From assembly GCA_903876715.1 (NCBI GenBank), contig CAIRBF010000240.1, forward strand, positions 1 to 64,000: 64,000 bases of DNA, written 5' to 3'. Positions 20,197-30,341 of this stretch are shown one piece after another. The translations under genes and the position numbers were made by a program. Positions within the stretch are counted from its first letter, which is position 1; the number at the start of each line of letters is the position of its first letter. The notes under the pieces were generated by a model. It saw only the letters and a list, made by a program, of their open reading frames with translations. It searched no databases and was not told the origin of the DNA. Source of the DNA: an uncultured beta proteobacterium (GTDB lineage: Bacteria > Pseudomonadota > Gammaproteobacteria > Burkholderiales > Burkholderiaceae_C).

Positions 20197-22131
20197 ATGG
20201 ACAGGCGTCGCTGGATCGGTGCAGCCGTGTCGGCCGGCGCGGCCGGCGTCGCGCCGTGGTCGGCCGCGCGGGCGGTGGCGCGCGCGCCTTCTGTGTCGGC
20301 CGCCGCGCCTGCGGGTGCTGCGTCGGCAGTCCCGGCCGATGCGGCCGGGCCCGTGCTCGGCCGCTGGACCCATGGCTATGCCGCCTTCGGTCCGCCGAAG
20401 TTGCCGCCGGACTACGTCCACTTCGCCTATGCCGACCCGGCCGCGCCCAAGCGCGGCACGCTCTACCTGCGCAACCCCGACCGGCGCAGCACCTTCGACA
20501 AGTTCAACCCCTTCACGATCCGCGGCCAGTCGCCGGCCGGGCTGATGATCTTCATGTTCGAGCCGCTGGCCGTCAGCGCCGGCGACGAGTTGTCGACGAT
20601 GTACGGCCTGCTGGCCGAGTCGCTGCTCGTGGCGCCCGACCGCTCGTCCATCACCTTCCGGCTGCACCCGCAGGCGAGGTTCTGGAACGGCGACGCGGTC
20701 ACGGCCGAGGACGTGCGCCACAGCTTCGAGCAGCTGACGAGCAAGTTCGCCGCCCCCGGCTACCGCATCGCCTACGGCGGCGTGGAGCGCGCGGTGGTGG
20801 TGGACGAGCGCACGGTGCGCTTCGAGCTCAAGGACCGCAGCAACGACACGCTGTTCACGATCGGCAGCCTGGTGGTGTTCTCGCGCAAGTGGGGCGTGGG
20901 GGCCGACGGCAAGCCCCGGCGCTTCGACGAGATCGTGACCGAGCACCCGATCACCAGCGGCCCATACACCATCGGCCCGGTGGACAGCGGCAAGCGCATC
21001 GAGTTCAAGCGCAACCCCGACTACTGGGCGCGCGACCTGCCGCCGCGGCGGGGCTTCTTCAACTTCGAGCGCGTGGTCTACCGCTACTACAAGGACCAGG
21101 CGGTGGCGCGTGAGGCCTTCAAGGCCGGCGAGTTCGACTTCTTCAAGGAGTACAGCGGCCGCGCCTGGGTGCGCCAGCACGCGGGGCCGAAGTGGGACGA
21201 CCGTCGGATCGTCAAGGATGACTTCCCCACCGCCACCGGCCAGGGCCTGCAGTGCTACATCCTGAACCTGCGCCGCCCGCTGTTCCAGGACCGGCGCGTG
21301 CGCGAGGCCCTCGTCTGGACCTACGACTTCAACACGCTGAACAAGAACAGCCTGTACCAGCGCGCGCACAGCCTGTTCAACAACTCGGAGTTCGCGGCCG
21401 AGGGCCTGCCCTCGGCGGGCGAGCTGCGCCTGCTCGAGCCCTGGCGCGCCGAGCTGCCGCCGGAGGTCTTCGGCCCGCCCTACCGCGCGCCGGACACGGG
21501 GCGCGACCCGGCGCGCCTGCGCGCCAACCTGCTGAAGGCGCGCGCGCTGCTGGCCGACGCGGGCTGGAAGATCGCGCCCGACGGCCGCCTGCGCAACGCC
21601 GCCGGCCAGGCCTTCGACTTCGAGTACCTGGTGCCCGGCGAGGCGCGCGCCTTCCCCGAGTGGGAGAAGAACCTCGAGAAGCTCGGCATCGCGCTGAAGA
21701 TCCGCAACGTCGACTTCGCGCTGTACCGGCGCCGGCTCGAGAGCTACGACTTCGACGTCGTGGCGATGGCCGGGGGCGACTTCACGCTGCCCGACCCCTC
21801 CGGCCTGGCGGCCTCGATGGGCAGCGCCGGGGCCGACCAGCCCGGGGGCAACAACTTCCGCGGCCTGAAGAGCCGCGTCGTCGACGCGCTGATCCAGGCC
21901 ATGGGCGCGGCGCAGACCCTGCCGGCGCTGCGCGACGCGGCGCGCGCGCTCGACCGCGTCGTGATGTGGAACCACTGGCAGCTGCCCGACTTGTGGACCG
22001 CCAACGAGCGCGCCAGCCACTGGAACCGCTTCGGCCAGCCCAAGGTGCGGCCGCTGTACTTCGACATCGACACCAGCCTGCAGGCCTGGCCGCTGACGAC
22101 CTGGTGGCACAAGGAGGGGGCGGCCCGCTGA
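20197..22131 (+). CDS. yejA: Peptide ABC transporter substrate-binding protein YejA-like
   Basis: 644-aa family 5 (DppA/OppA-type) binding protein of the YejA group, which in enterobacteria takes up peptides and microcin C. Signal peptide at residues 1-25 with a twin-Arg-like 'DRRRWIGAAV', followed by an Ala-rich stretch. Family features: 'YVHFAYADPAAPKRGTL' near 75, 'ITFRLHPQARFWNGDAVTAEDV' near 160 and 'LVWTYDFNTLNKN' near 380. Start ATG 20197 gives the signal peptide; the track start at 20158 is rejected. It leads yejB and yejE with short spacing, and yejF after a hairpin element. Confidence 0.92.
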   Translation: MDRRRWIGAAVSAGAAGVAPWSAARAVARAPSVSAAAPAGAASAVPADAAGPVLGRWTHGYAAFGPPKLPPDYVHFAYADPAAPKRGTLYLRNPDRRSTFDKFNPFTIRGQSPAGLMIFMFEPLAVSAGDELSTMYGLLAESLLVAPDRSSITFRLHPQARFWNGDAVTAEDVRHSFEQLTSKFAAPGYRIAYGGVERAVVVDERTVRFELKDRSNDTLFTIGSLVVFSRKWGVGADGKPRRFDEIVTEHPITSGPYTIGPVDSGKRIEFKRNPDYWARDLPPRRGFFNFERVVYRYYKDQAVAREAFKAGEFDFFKEYSGRAWVRQHAGPKWDDRRIVKDDFPTATGQGLQCYILNLRRPLFQDRRVREALVWTYDFNTLNKNSLYQRAHSLFNNSEFAAEGLPSAGELRLLEPWRAELPPEVFGPPYRAPDTGRDPARLRANLLKARALLADAGWKIAPDGRLRNAAGQAFDFEYLVPGEARAFPEWEKNLEKLGIALKIRNVDFALYRRRLESYDFDVVAMAGGDFTLPDPSGLAASMGSAGADQPGGNNFRGLKSRVVDALIQAMGAAQTLPALRDAARALDRVVMWNHWQLPDLWTANERASHWNRFGQPKVRPLYFDIDTSLQAWPLTTWWHKEGAAR

Positions 22132-22150
22132 GGCGGGCGCCCGCGCGACG

Positions 22151-23194
22151 ATGCTCGGCTACATCCTCAAGCGCCTGCTGCTGATGGTGCCCACGCTGCT
22201 GGGGGCGCTGACGATCACCTTCGTCGTCATCCAGTTCGTGCCCGGCGGCCCGGTGGAGCAGTTGATGGCCGAGGCGCGCACGAGCGAGAAGGCGGGCGCG
22301 GGCGAGGGCATCAGCTACAAGGCCGGCCGCGACAGCGACGCCAAGCAGATCGCCGAGCTGAAGAAGCTCTACGGCTTCGACAAGCCGGCGCACGAGCGCT
22401 ATGTCGAGATGATCGGCAACTTCCTGCGCTTCGACCTCGGGCGCAGCTTCCTGCACAACAAGGACGTCTGGACGCTGATCAAGGAGAAGCTGCCGGTGTC
22501 GATCAGCCTCGGGTTGTGGACCTTCGTGCTGTCCTACCTGGTGTCGGTGCCGCTGGGGGTGGCCAAGGCGGTGCGCGAGGGCTCGCGCTTCGACGCGCTG
22601 ACCTCACTGCTGGTGCTGCTGGGCTACGCGATCCCGGGCTTCGTGCTCGGGGTGCTGCTGATCGTGCTGTTCGCCGGCGGCAGCTTCGTGGAGTGGTTCC
22701 CGCTGCGCGGGCTCGTCTCGGACAACTGGGCTGAACTCTCCTGGCCGGCGCGCGTGGCCGACTACCTGTGGCACCTGACGTTGCCGCTGATCTGCATGAC
22801 CATCGGCAGCTTCGCGGTGACGACGATGCTGACGAAGAACACCTTCGTCGAGGAGATCCGCAAGCAGTACGTGCTGGTGGCGCGCGCCAAGGGCCTGTCG
22901 CCGCGGCGCGTGCTCTACAAGCATGTTTTCCGCAATGCGCTGATTCCGCTGGTGACGGCCTTCCCGGCGGCCTTCGTCGGCGCCTTCTTCGCCGGCTCGG
23001 TGCTGATCGAGACGCTGTTCTCGCTCGACGGGCTGGGCCTGCTCGCCTACGAGAGCATCGTGCGGCGCGACTACCCGGTGGTGCTGGGCTCGCTGTGGCT
23101 GTTCACGCTGATCGGCCTGCTGGTGAAGCTGCTGTCGGACCTGCTGTACGTGGTGGTGGACCCGCGCGTGCAGTTCGGCGCGGTGGGGCGCTGA
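22151..23194 (+). CDS. yejB: Peptide ABC transporter permease YejB-like
   Basis: 347-aa permease of the DppB/YejB family, forming half of the peptide channel. It starts with the family 'MLGYILKRLLLMVPTLLGAL' membrane segment, has the long periplasmic loop after it that YejB proteins carry ('EGISYKAGRDSDAKQIAELK'), and the binding-protein-dependent transport motif 'YVLVARAKGLSPRRVLYKH' near residue 240. It begins 19 nt after yejA and is followed after 2 nt by yejE. Confidence 0.93.
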   Translation: MLGYILKRLLLMVPTLLGALTITFVVIQFVPGGPVEQLMAEARTSEKAGAGEGISYKAGRDSDAKQIAELKKLYGFDKPAHERYVEMIGNFLRFDLGRSFLHNKDVWTLIKEKLPVSISLGLWTFVLSYLVSVPLGVAKAVREGSRFDALTSLLVLLGYAIPGFVLGVLLIVLFAGGSFVEWFPLRGLVSDNWAELSWPARVADYLWHLTLPLICMTIGSFAVTTMLTKNTFVEEIRKQYVLVARAKGLSPRRVLYKHVFRNALIPLVTAFPAAFVGAFFAGSVLIETLFSLDGLGLLAYESIVRRDYPVVLGSLWLFTLIGLLVKLLSDLLYVVVDPRVQFGAVGR

Positions 23195-23196
23195 CC

Positions 23197-24225
23197 ATGG
23201 CCGTGCAAGCCATGTCGCCGAACCAGCGCGCCTGGGCGCGCTTCAGGCGCAACCGGCTGGGCGTGATCTCGCTGTGGGTGTTCGCGGTGATGCTGGTGGT
23301 GGCGACGCTGGCCGAGCTGGTGAGCAACGACCGGCCGCTGCTGGTGCGGTACGAGGGGCGCTGGATGGCGCCGCTGCTGGCCAACCCGCCGGAGACGGCG
23401 CTGGGCGGCGACTTCCAGACGCCCACGGACTGGAAGGATCCCTTCATCGACGCGCAGCTCGGCAAACCGGGCAACTTTGCGCTGCGCACGCTGAACCCGC
23501 ATTCGTCGCGCTCGGTGGACTATTTCGAGAAGGTGCAGAGCCCGGCGCCGCCGAGCGCGGCCAACTGGCTGGGCACGGACGCGAACGGGCGCGACATGAC
23601 GGCGCAGCTGCTGTACGGCTTTCGCGTCAGCATCTGGTTCGCGATCGCGCTGACGCTGGTGGGCACGGTGATCGGGGTGGTGGCGGGCGCGGTGCAGGGC
23701 TACTTCGCCGGCCGCATCGACCTGACGCTGCAGCGGCTGATCGAGGTTTGGGGCGCGGTGCCGGAGCTTTACCTGCTGATCATCTTCGCGTCCATCTTCG
23801 AGCCTTCGCTGCTGCTGTTGCTGGTGCTGTTGTCGCTGTGGGGCTGGATGGGGCTGTCGGACTATGTGCGCGCGGAGTTCCTGCGCAACCGCTCGCTGGA
23901 GTACGTGAAGGCGGCGCGGGCGCTGGGCTTGTCGAACGGGCAGATCATCTGGCGGCATGTGTTGCCGAATTCGTTGACGCCGGTGATCACTTTCCTGCCG
24001 TTTCGCATGAGCGGGGCGATCCTGGCGCTGACGTCGCTGGATTTCCTGGGGCTGGGGGTGCCGCCGTCGGTGCCGTCGCTGGGGGATCTGCTGCGGCAGG
24101 GGAAGGCGAACCTGGACGCGTGGTGGATCATCGTGCCGACCTTCGTGCTACTGGTGCTGACGATGCTGGTGCTGACCTTCATCGGGGATGCGTTGCGGGA
24201 TGCGGTTGATACGCGCAAGGGGTGA
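23197..24225 (+). CDS. yejE: Peptide ABC transporter permease YejE-like
   Basis: 342-aa partner permease (DppC/YejE family). First membrane segment at about residues 22-44 ('VISLWVFAVMLVVATLAEL'), a long periplasmic insert ('GGDFQTPTDWKDPFIDAQ') characteristic of YejE, 'WLGTDANGRDMTAQLLYGFR' near 125, and the EAA loop 'YVKAARALGLSNGQIIWRH' near 235. The track ORF from 22768 includes an out-of-frame extension; ATG 23197 is chosen. A 313-nt gap with a large inverted repeat separates it from yejF. Confidence 0.93.
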   Translation: MAVQAMSPNQRAWARFRRNRLGVISLWVFAVMLVVATLAELVSNDRPLLVRYEGRWMAPLLANPPETALGGDFQTPTDWKDPFIDAQLGKPGNFALRTLNPHSSRSVDYFEKVQSPAPPSAANWLGTDANGRDMTAQLLYGFRVSIWFAIALTLVGTVIGVVAGAVQGYFAGRIDLTLQRLIEVWGAVPELYLLIIFASIFEPSLLLLLVLLSLWGWMGLSDYVRAEFLRNRSLEYVKAARALGLSNGQIIWRHVLPNSLTPVITFLPFRMSGAILALTSLDFLGLGVPPSVPSLGDLLRQGKANLDAWWIIVPTFVLLVLTMLVLTFIGDALRDAVDTRKG

Positions 24226-24538
24226 GGGTGAGGGGCGCGCACTTCTTCCTTCTTCGGGCCGGTTCGGTGGTTGATGGGTCGGCGCGTGCCTGCGTTGTCG
24301 GATTCGCGCTGGTCGGGAGACTTTCGGGTCAGCGCATGCCCTCGGCTGCGGCGCCTCGCGGGATCCCGCGGCCGGGGAGGCCCGCTGCGCTCATGTCCCC
24401 CGCATCGGGCTGCGCCCGATGCTCCTCCTTTACTTCGCTCCGCAGGCCCCCCCGGCCACGGGATCTGGCCGACAGCATGGCGCTCGGAGAGCGGCCGAGC
24501 TTTGCTTTATCGAGGCCCCGGACCGTGGGGGTGCTGCT
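24226..24538. other. 313-nt intergenic region between yejE and yejF
   Basis: No gene seen. Its right two-thirds hold the inverted-repeat element at 24362-24465; the left part has only low-similarity short ORFs. The yejF reading frame is open back to an ATG at 24419 inside the element, but that stretch translates to a low-complexity leader. Confidence 0.7.
24362..24465. repeat. BIME/REP-like large inverted-repeat element
   Basis: About 104 nt forming a long imperfect hairpin. The outer arms start GATCCCGCGGCCGGGG on the left and match the reverse complement of the right end with one mismatch in 16, and pairing continues with scattered mismatches for about 30 nt. The centre holds a second perfect hairpin, CATCGGGC-TGC-GCCCGATG (24403-24421). 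Placement inside an operon between two permease-component genes resembles REP elements that tune mRNA stability; function here is inferred. Confidence 0.75.
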
Positions 24539-26119
<1,581 letters not shown>

Positions 26120-26396
26120 GGCGCGCAGCCCCATCACTCGGTCGTCCCTGTGTAGCCCGCGCAGCCTGGCCTGCGGCTTCGAGGCCCACCGATCGGGTGT
26201 GCAGCGGTCTCAACCCCGGGGTGAAGCAGGCCGTGGGCGGAATCTTCAGCGGGGTCCACATTTGCCTGCGGAGACAAGCGGTCAACTGCCGGATCTAGGG
26301 TGATTCCTCTGCTCACCGCGGGCGCGGCGGGTGTCGGGCGGAAAGGGCGTGGCCTCGAAGTCGATCTCTGCAGCGAGCTCGAACGACCGCGCTGAA

Positions 26397-27314
26397 TCAG
26401 CGCAGCGCTGCGGTGGGAGGAACGGCCTCCATGAACGCTCGCGCGATGGCCTGGCGAGGGGCGATCCACAAGCGCTCCCGTCGGTCGGCCAGCATCCCGA
26501 GAATGTTGCGAAACGCGGCAAACCGGCCTGGCCGACCGACGATGCGCAGGTGAAAGCCCAGGTTCAGCAGACGCGGCATGCCACGCCTGCCCTCCTCCTC
26601 GAGGACGTCGATCGCGTCGCGCACATAGTCCACCATCTCGCTGGAGCGGACGAAGCCGTTGGGGTGGAAGAACTTCATGTCGTTCGCGTCCAGCGCATAG
26701 GGCACCACCAGCAGGGGCCCACCTCGCGGCGACAGGTCATAGTACGGCAGGTCGTCATCGAAACCGTTCGAGGTGTAGAGGAAGCGCCGCTCGGCCAACA
26801 ACTCGCGTGTCCAGGGGCTCTCGCTGCCGCGACAGAAGAAGCCCAGCGGAGCCACCCCCGTGGCCTGCTGGATCGCTTCGATCGTCCGGTCGAGGTCGGC
26901 CGCCTCGTCGACGGGATTCGAGTAGTCTGCATGGGGACGCCAGCGCCAGCCGTGCACTGCGGGCTCGTGACCTCGATCGGTGACGGCCCGCGCCAGGCCA
27001 GGCGAGCGCTTCACTGCCTGACCGCAGAAGAAGAAGGTCGCTGGCAATGAATGTGCGTCGAGCGCGTCGAGCACGCGCCACAAACCCGCCCGTGTCCCGT
27101 ATCCGAAGATCTGTTCCTGCCCGATGTCGCGCACCCCGGCCGGCACCACGCTCACCACTTCGCCGATGGTTTCCGAGCGCGAGTCGCCGTCACCCACCTG
27201 GAGCTCGGCCCCTTCTTCGAAATTGACAACGACCGAAACCGCCAGCCGGGCACCTCCGGGCCAGCTGAACTCCGGCCACTTCCCGCCGTATCCCGTGAGG
27301 TCGCGGGAGGTCAT
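26397..27314 (-). CDS. PuuE-like polysaccharide-deacetylase-fold hydrolase (copy 2)
   Basis: 305-aa NodB-fold protein closest in motif content to PuuE, the allantoinase analogue recruited from polysaccharide deacetylases. It has 'VVNFEEGAEL' near residue 30 where true deacetylases have the Asp-Asp motif, 'YGTRAGLWRVLD', 'HGWRWRPH', 'DDLPYYDLSPRGGPLLVVPYALDANDMKF', and a C-terminal 'HLRIVGRPGR'. It likely hydrolyses an amide or ureide-type bond rather than polysaccharide. ATG 27314 overlaps the preceding paralogue's stop (ATGA), so it is translated with it. Last gene of the island operon. Substrate unknown. Confidence 0.8.
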   Translation of the reverse strand: MTSRDLTGYGGKWPEFSWPGGARLAVSVVVNFEEGAELQVGDGDSRSETIGEVVSVVPAGVRDIGQEQIFGYGTRAGLWRVLDALDAHSLPATFFFCGQAVKRSPGLARAVTDRGHEPAVHGWRWRPHADYSNPVDEAADLDRTIEAIQQATGVAPLGFFCRGSESPWTRELLAERRFLYTSNGFDDDLPYYDLSPRGGPLLVVPYALDANDMKFFHPNGFVRSSEMVDYVRDAIDVLEEEGRRGMPRLLNLGFHLRIVGRPGRFAAFRNILGMLADRRERLWIAPRQAIARAFMEAVPPTAALR

Positions 27315-28264
27315 TTCGCAAAACCTTCCGGGACGGGCCGAGCCTGCCACCGCGGCAATCCGAGGCCGTCGCGCCAGGCATGGGCGATCTCGTCGCGGCG
27401 CGCAAACCAGGCTCCAGGATGCCCCGCGACATGGGCCAGCAAGCGCTCCAGACCACCGATGCGTGCGGGGCGGCCGATGATGCGCAGGTGCAGACCGATC
27501 GACAGCATCCGTGGCTGCTGCGCACCTTCACGGTACAGGCGGTCGAAGGCATCGATGCAGTAACGCGCGAAGTCGTCACCGTGGACGAAGCCTCCGTGGT
27601 TGAAGAAGCGCATGTCGTTGGTGTCGAAGGCGTAGGGCAGGACCACGTGCGGGCGGCCACCACAGGAGACCATGTAGGGCAGGTCGTCGTTGTAGGCGTT
27701 CGAGTCGTAGAGGAAACCTCCATGCTCGACGAGCAATTGGCGCGTGGCCACCGACGGCGCCGACCGGGTGTGCCAGCCCACGGGCGGGGCGCCAGCCGCC
27801 GCCTCGATGGCCGTGACTGCCTGCACCATATGGCGCCGCTCGGTCGTCTCGTCCATGTATACCTGCCGCTCCCATCGCCAGCCGTGGCACGAGACTTCAT
27901 GTCCGTCGGACACTGCCTCCTGGGCCAGCCAAGGAGAAATCGCCAGCGCCCGTCCGTTGGCGTTGAGCGTGGCTGCGACACCGTACTGGCGCAGCAATTC
28001 GCGGATGCGCGGCCATCCTGCCCGGGTGCCATATTCGTAATGGCTCTCCATGCACAGGTCCCGCACGCCCTCGACGCGCTCGACGGCCTCATAGATGAAT
28101 TCGTTGGACTCGTCACCCATGCCGATGGACAGTTCGGCACCCTCCTCGACATTGACCACGATCGACACGGCGAGTTGCCGCCCGTGTGGCCACCGGATCG
28201 GTGGCGGTGACCCTCGGTAGCCGGCGAAATCGCGGTCTGTCACCATGGTGTGCGCTGCGTCCAT
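27311..28264 (-). CDS. PuuE-like polysaccharide-deacetylase-fold hydrolase (copy 1)
   Basis: 317-aa paralogue of the next gene in the operon, sharing the same order of motifs: 'VVNVEEGAEL' near residue 36, 'YGTRAGWPRIRELL', 'SCHGWRWERQ', 'FLYDSNAYNDDLPYM', 'VLPYAFDTNDMRFF' and 'HLRIIGRPARI'. Sequence divergence between the two is large enough to suggest different substrates or a heteromer. The start is set at ATG 28264, 7 nt after the BtpA-like gene; the track start at 28366 would run back into that gene. Role inferred: ring-opening or de-acylating hydrolase in the island pathway. Confidence 0.8.
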   Translation of the reverse strand: MDAAHTMVTDRDFAGYRGSPPPIRWPHGRQLAVSIVVNVEEGAELSIGMGDESNEFIYEAVERVEGVRDLCMESHYEYGTRAGWPRIRELLRQYGVAATLNANGRALAISPWLAQEAVSDGHEVSCHGWRWERQVYMDETTERRHMVQAVTAIEAAAGAPPVGWHTRSAPSVATRQLLVEHGGFLYDSNAYNDDLPYMVSCGGRPHVVLPYAFDTNDMRFFNHGGFVHGDDFARYCIDAFDRLYREGAQQPRMLSIGLHLRIIGRPARIGGLERLLAHVAGHPGAWFARRDEIAHAWRDGLGLPRWQARPVPEGFAK

Positions 28265-28271
28265 GGCGACC

Positions 28272-29084
28272 TCAGCGGCCGCGGCCAGAGGTCGCAGCCC
28301 GCGCCGCGTCCATGAAGCGTTGCGTCTTGTCGTGGTCCCAGCGCACGAGATCGGTGACCGCGGCACCGTCGCGCATCAGCGAGGTGGAGACGATGGCGCC
28401 GTCGGCACGTGCCAGCGTCTGCGCGACGTTGTCCTGTGTGACGCTGCCTCCGACGTAGATCGGTTGCCGGACGCCAGCCGCCTTGGCGGCGCGCACGCGC
28501 TCGAGCGAATCGGAAAACGTCGCACCCGTCAATATCAAGGCATCGGCGCCCAGGCGAACGGCAGCCTGGGCAGCTTCGTGAGGCGGAACATCGATCATCG
28601 GCACGCTGGTGCGGTCGAAGACATCGGCGAACAAGGCAATGTCCTCGCGCCTCAAGTCGTGCCGATAGCTGCGTGCCTCGACCGCGAGTCCCGACTTGGG
28701 GCCCTCCATCGTCATCGCGGCGCCGACGAACACCTTCAGTCGGACATAGCTGGCGCCGCACGCGTGTGCGACAGCCAGTGGTGCCACCGCGTCATGTGCC
28801 TGGATGATGATGCCCAGGTCCATGGCGGGGTGCGCGCGGCGGATCAGGCCGCCCAATGCGGCCATCAAAGCGACCGTCGACGGCGCGGCCGGACCGTTCT
28901 GTCGCGTCTGGTCCTGCAACATCAGCGACGGGACGCCGGCCTGCGCGAACACGGCGGCATTGGCCAGGACGTAGTCTTCGAGGTAGGCCGTCGAGGTCTG
29001 GCGCGCGACGGCAAGATCAGGCAGGTGCAGCGCGGCAATGATGGTGCGGTCGACGGGTGCGCGGGGGGTTTGGTTCGGGGTCAT
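28272..29084 (-). CDS. BtpA/SgcQ family TIM-barrel protein
   Basis: 270-aa protein of the BtpA/SgcQ family, predicted TIM barrel with phosphate-binding ends, found in bacterial sugar operons (SgcQ in E. coli) and, as BtpA, in cyanobacteria where it affects photosystem I. Seen: 'IAALHLPDL' near residue 17, 'LMLQDQTRQNGP', 'YVRLKVFVGAAMTMEG', and 'PIYVGGSVTQDNVAQTLARADGAIVSTS' near 215, a typical phosphate-gripping barrel end. ATG 29084 overlaps the kinase stop. The biochemical activity of the family is not settled; in this operon it may process the phosphorylated product of the kinases. Confidence 0.82.
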   Translation of the reverse strand: MTPNQTPRAPVDRTIIAALHLPDLAVARQTSTAYLEDYVLANAAVFAQAGVPSLMLQDQTRQNGPAAPSTVALMAALGGLIRRAHPAMDLGIIIQAHDAVAPLAVAHACGASYVRLKVFVGAAMTMEGPKSGLAVEARSYRHDLRREDIALFADVFDRTSVPMIDVPPHEAAQAAVRLGADALILTGATFSDSLERVRAAKAAGVRQPIYVGGSVTQDNVAQTLARADGAIVSTSLMRDGAAVTDLVRWDHDKTQRFMDAARAATSGRGR

Positions 29085-30154
29085 GCTGGAGGGCGGCGCA
29101 TGGCCGCGAGTTCACGCAGGAGTCGTTCGGAGTCAGGCAGGGCGCAGCGCTGGGCGAGCTCGCGCCAGCGCCTGGTGACCTCGTCGGGGCGGGCCGAGAA
29201 CAGTGCGAACGGTCCGAAGGCTTCGACGGCGAACGAGGCCGATACCGTTGCGCACACGGCGGCGCATGCGGGGTCGGCAGTCGCCACCAGACCCGCCAGG
29301 AAACCCCCGCAGAAGGCGTCGCCCGCGCCCGTGGGGTCGACCGCCTGCACTGCAATGGCCGGGATCGACAGCGGCTCCTTTCGGTCGCCTTCGTCCATCA
29401 TGGCGCCAGCCGCCGCAAGCTTGACCACGGCGATGTCAGTGCCGCCGCGGCGCAGCTCGGCAATCCCCTCGGCATGGGTCCTGGCGGCCGTCATGACCTT
29501 CAGCTCCTTCTCGCTGGGCAGCACTGCGTCGAGCAGAGGCAGCAGGCGGGCGAGAGCCGGCCCGGTGAGCTCTGCGGCGTGGGACCCCGGGTCCAGCGTG
29601 ATCCGGCGCCCCGGCCGGCGCAGGTCGCGCGCCATTTCGAGCTGCGCCATGGGGCTGTTGGGCGCCAGGTGAACTCCCCGCGCGCCTTGGTAGGCGGCCG
29701 GGACATCGGCACTGCGGACGGGATGCAGGCGGCGAAAGGCCGCGTAGTCGAGTCCAGCGACCGCATGGGTGCGCAAGCGGGCTTCGAATGCTGCGGCCTG
29801 TTCGGCCGTGAGGTGATCGCCGCCATAGCCGCTGGCCTCGAACATCCCCGGCTCGGCATACAGCCGGTCGACACGGCTGCCGTCGCCCCGGTAGAAGAAC
29901 CATTCCGAGCAAGTGACGGGTTCAGGTCGCGTCGAGATCCCGGCGATGTCGATCCCTGCCTGCTGCAATGTATCGAGCCATTCGAGCGGGTAGTTGCCTG
30001 GAATGGTCGCGACGATGCCCACGTCGTCCATCCACAAGCGAGCACCGGCCGCCGAATACACGCCGTTGCCTCCGAGCGTCTGTCGATGCACCATCCCCTC
30101 GGCAGTGACGACGTTGTCGATGATCATGCCGCCGGCGGTGAACAGCCTCACCAT
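29081..30154 (-). CDS. PfkB family carbohydrate kinase (kinase B)
   Basis: 357-aa ribokinase-fold sugar kinase, longer than the usual 300-320. The N-terminal 'TLGGNGVYSAAGARLW' near residue 28 is the di-Gly sugar-site motif, and 'DPTGAGDAFCGGF' near 275 holds the catalytic Asp and anion hole. ATG 30154 is chosen ('MVRLFTAGG'); the 49-residue upstream extension in the track crosses a hairpin. It follows SIS protein B after 187 nt. In fructosamine operons a PfkB kinase phosphorylates the Amadori compound for an SIS deglycase; the same role here is inference from the SIS pairing. Confidence 0.85.
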   Translation of the reverse strand: MVRLFTAGGMIIDNVVTAEGMVHRQTLGGNGVYSAAGARLWMDDVGIVATIPGNYPLEWLDTLQQAGIDIAGISTRPEPVTCSEWFFYRGDGSRVDRLYAEPGMFEASGYGGDHLTAEQAAAFEARLRTHAVAGLDYAAFRRLHPVRSADVPAAYQGARGVHLAPNSPMAQLEMARDLRRPGRRITLDPGSHAAELTGPALARLLPLLDAVLPSEKELKVMTAARTHAEGIAELRRGGTDIAVVKLAAAGAMMDEGDRKEPLSIPAIAVQAVDPTGAGDAFCGGFLAGLVATADPACAAVCATVSASFAVEAFGPFALFSARPDEVTRRWRELAQRCALPDSERLLRELAAMRRPPA

Positions 30155-30181
30155 CTTCAGCCCCCCGCCTTTCAGGAAAAC

Positions 30182-30242
30182 GCCGGGCGGTCCCCGGTTT
30201 TCTTGCGCCCCTGCGGGGGGGCCGGGGCCGGCGACGCCCGGC
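30182..30242. repeat. Nested hairpin inside the island operon
   Basis: Three nested inverted repeats: outer GCCGGGCG (30182-30189) with CGCCCGGC (30235-30242), middle CCCCGG (30192-30197) with CCGGGG (30222-30227), and inner CCCC/GGGG around TGC. It lies in the only sizeable gap of the operon, between SIS protein B and kinase B. It could be a REP-like element, an mRNA-stabilising hairpin or a partial terminator; no T-run follows on either strand. Confidence 0.7.
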
Positions 30243-30341
30243 CTTTGGGGGCGCGCACGCACCACGCTGCTGTGCTCGCCGGGGTCGCACGCGGTTTGCA
30301 CAGGGGGACGCGCACGGCATGCATGGGGCGCGGCGAACCTG

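Noticed and set aside
24419-24538. N-terminal 40-residue extension of yejF from ATG 24419
   Set aside because: The extension translates the hairpin element, lacks similarity to ATPase N-termini and has no ribosome site; TTG 24539 fits the domain start.
26120-26396. Possible insertion-sequence end at the left island boundary
   Set aside because: The stretch ending in GGGGTCCACATTTGCC looked like the end of an IS, but no transposase fragment, terminal repeats or target duplication could be identified.
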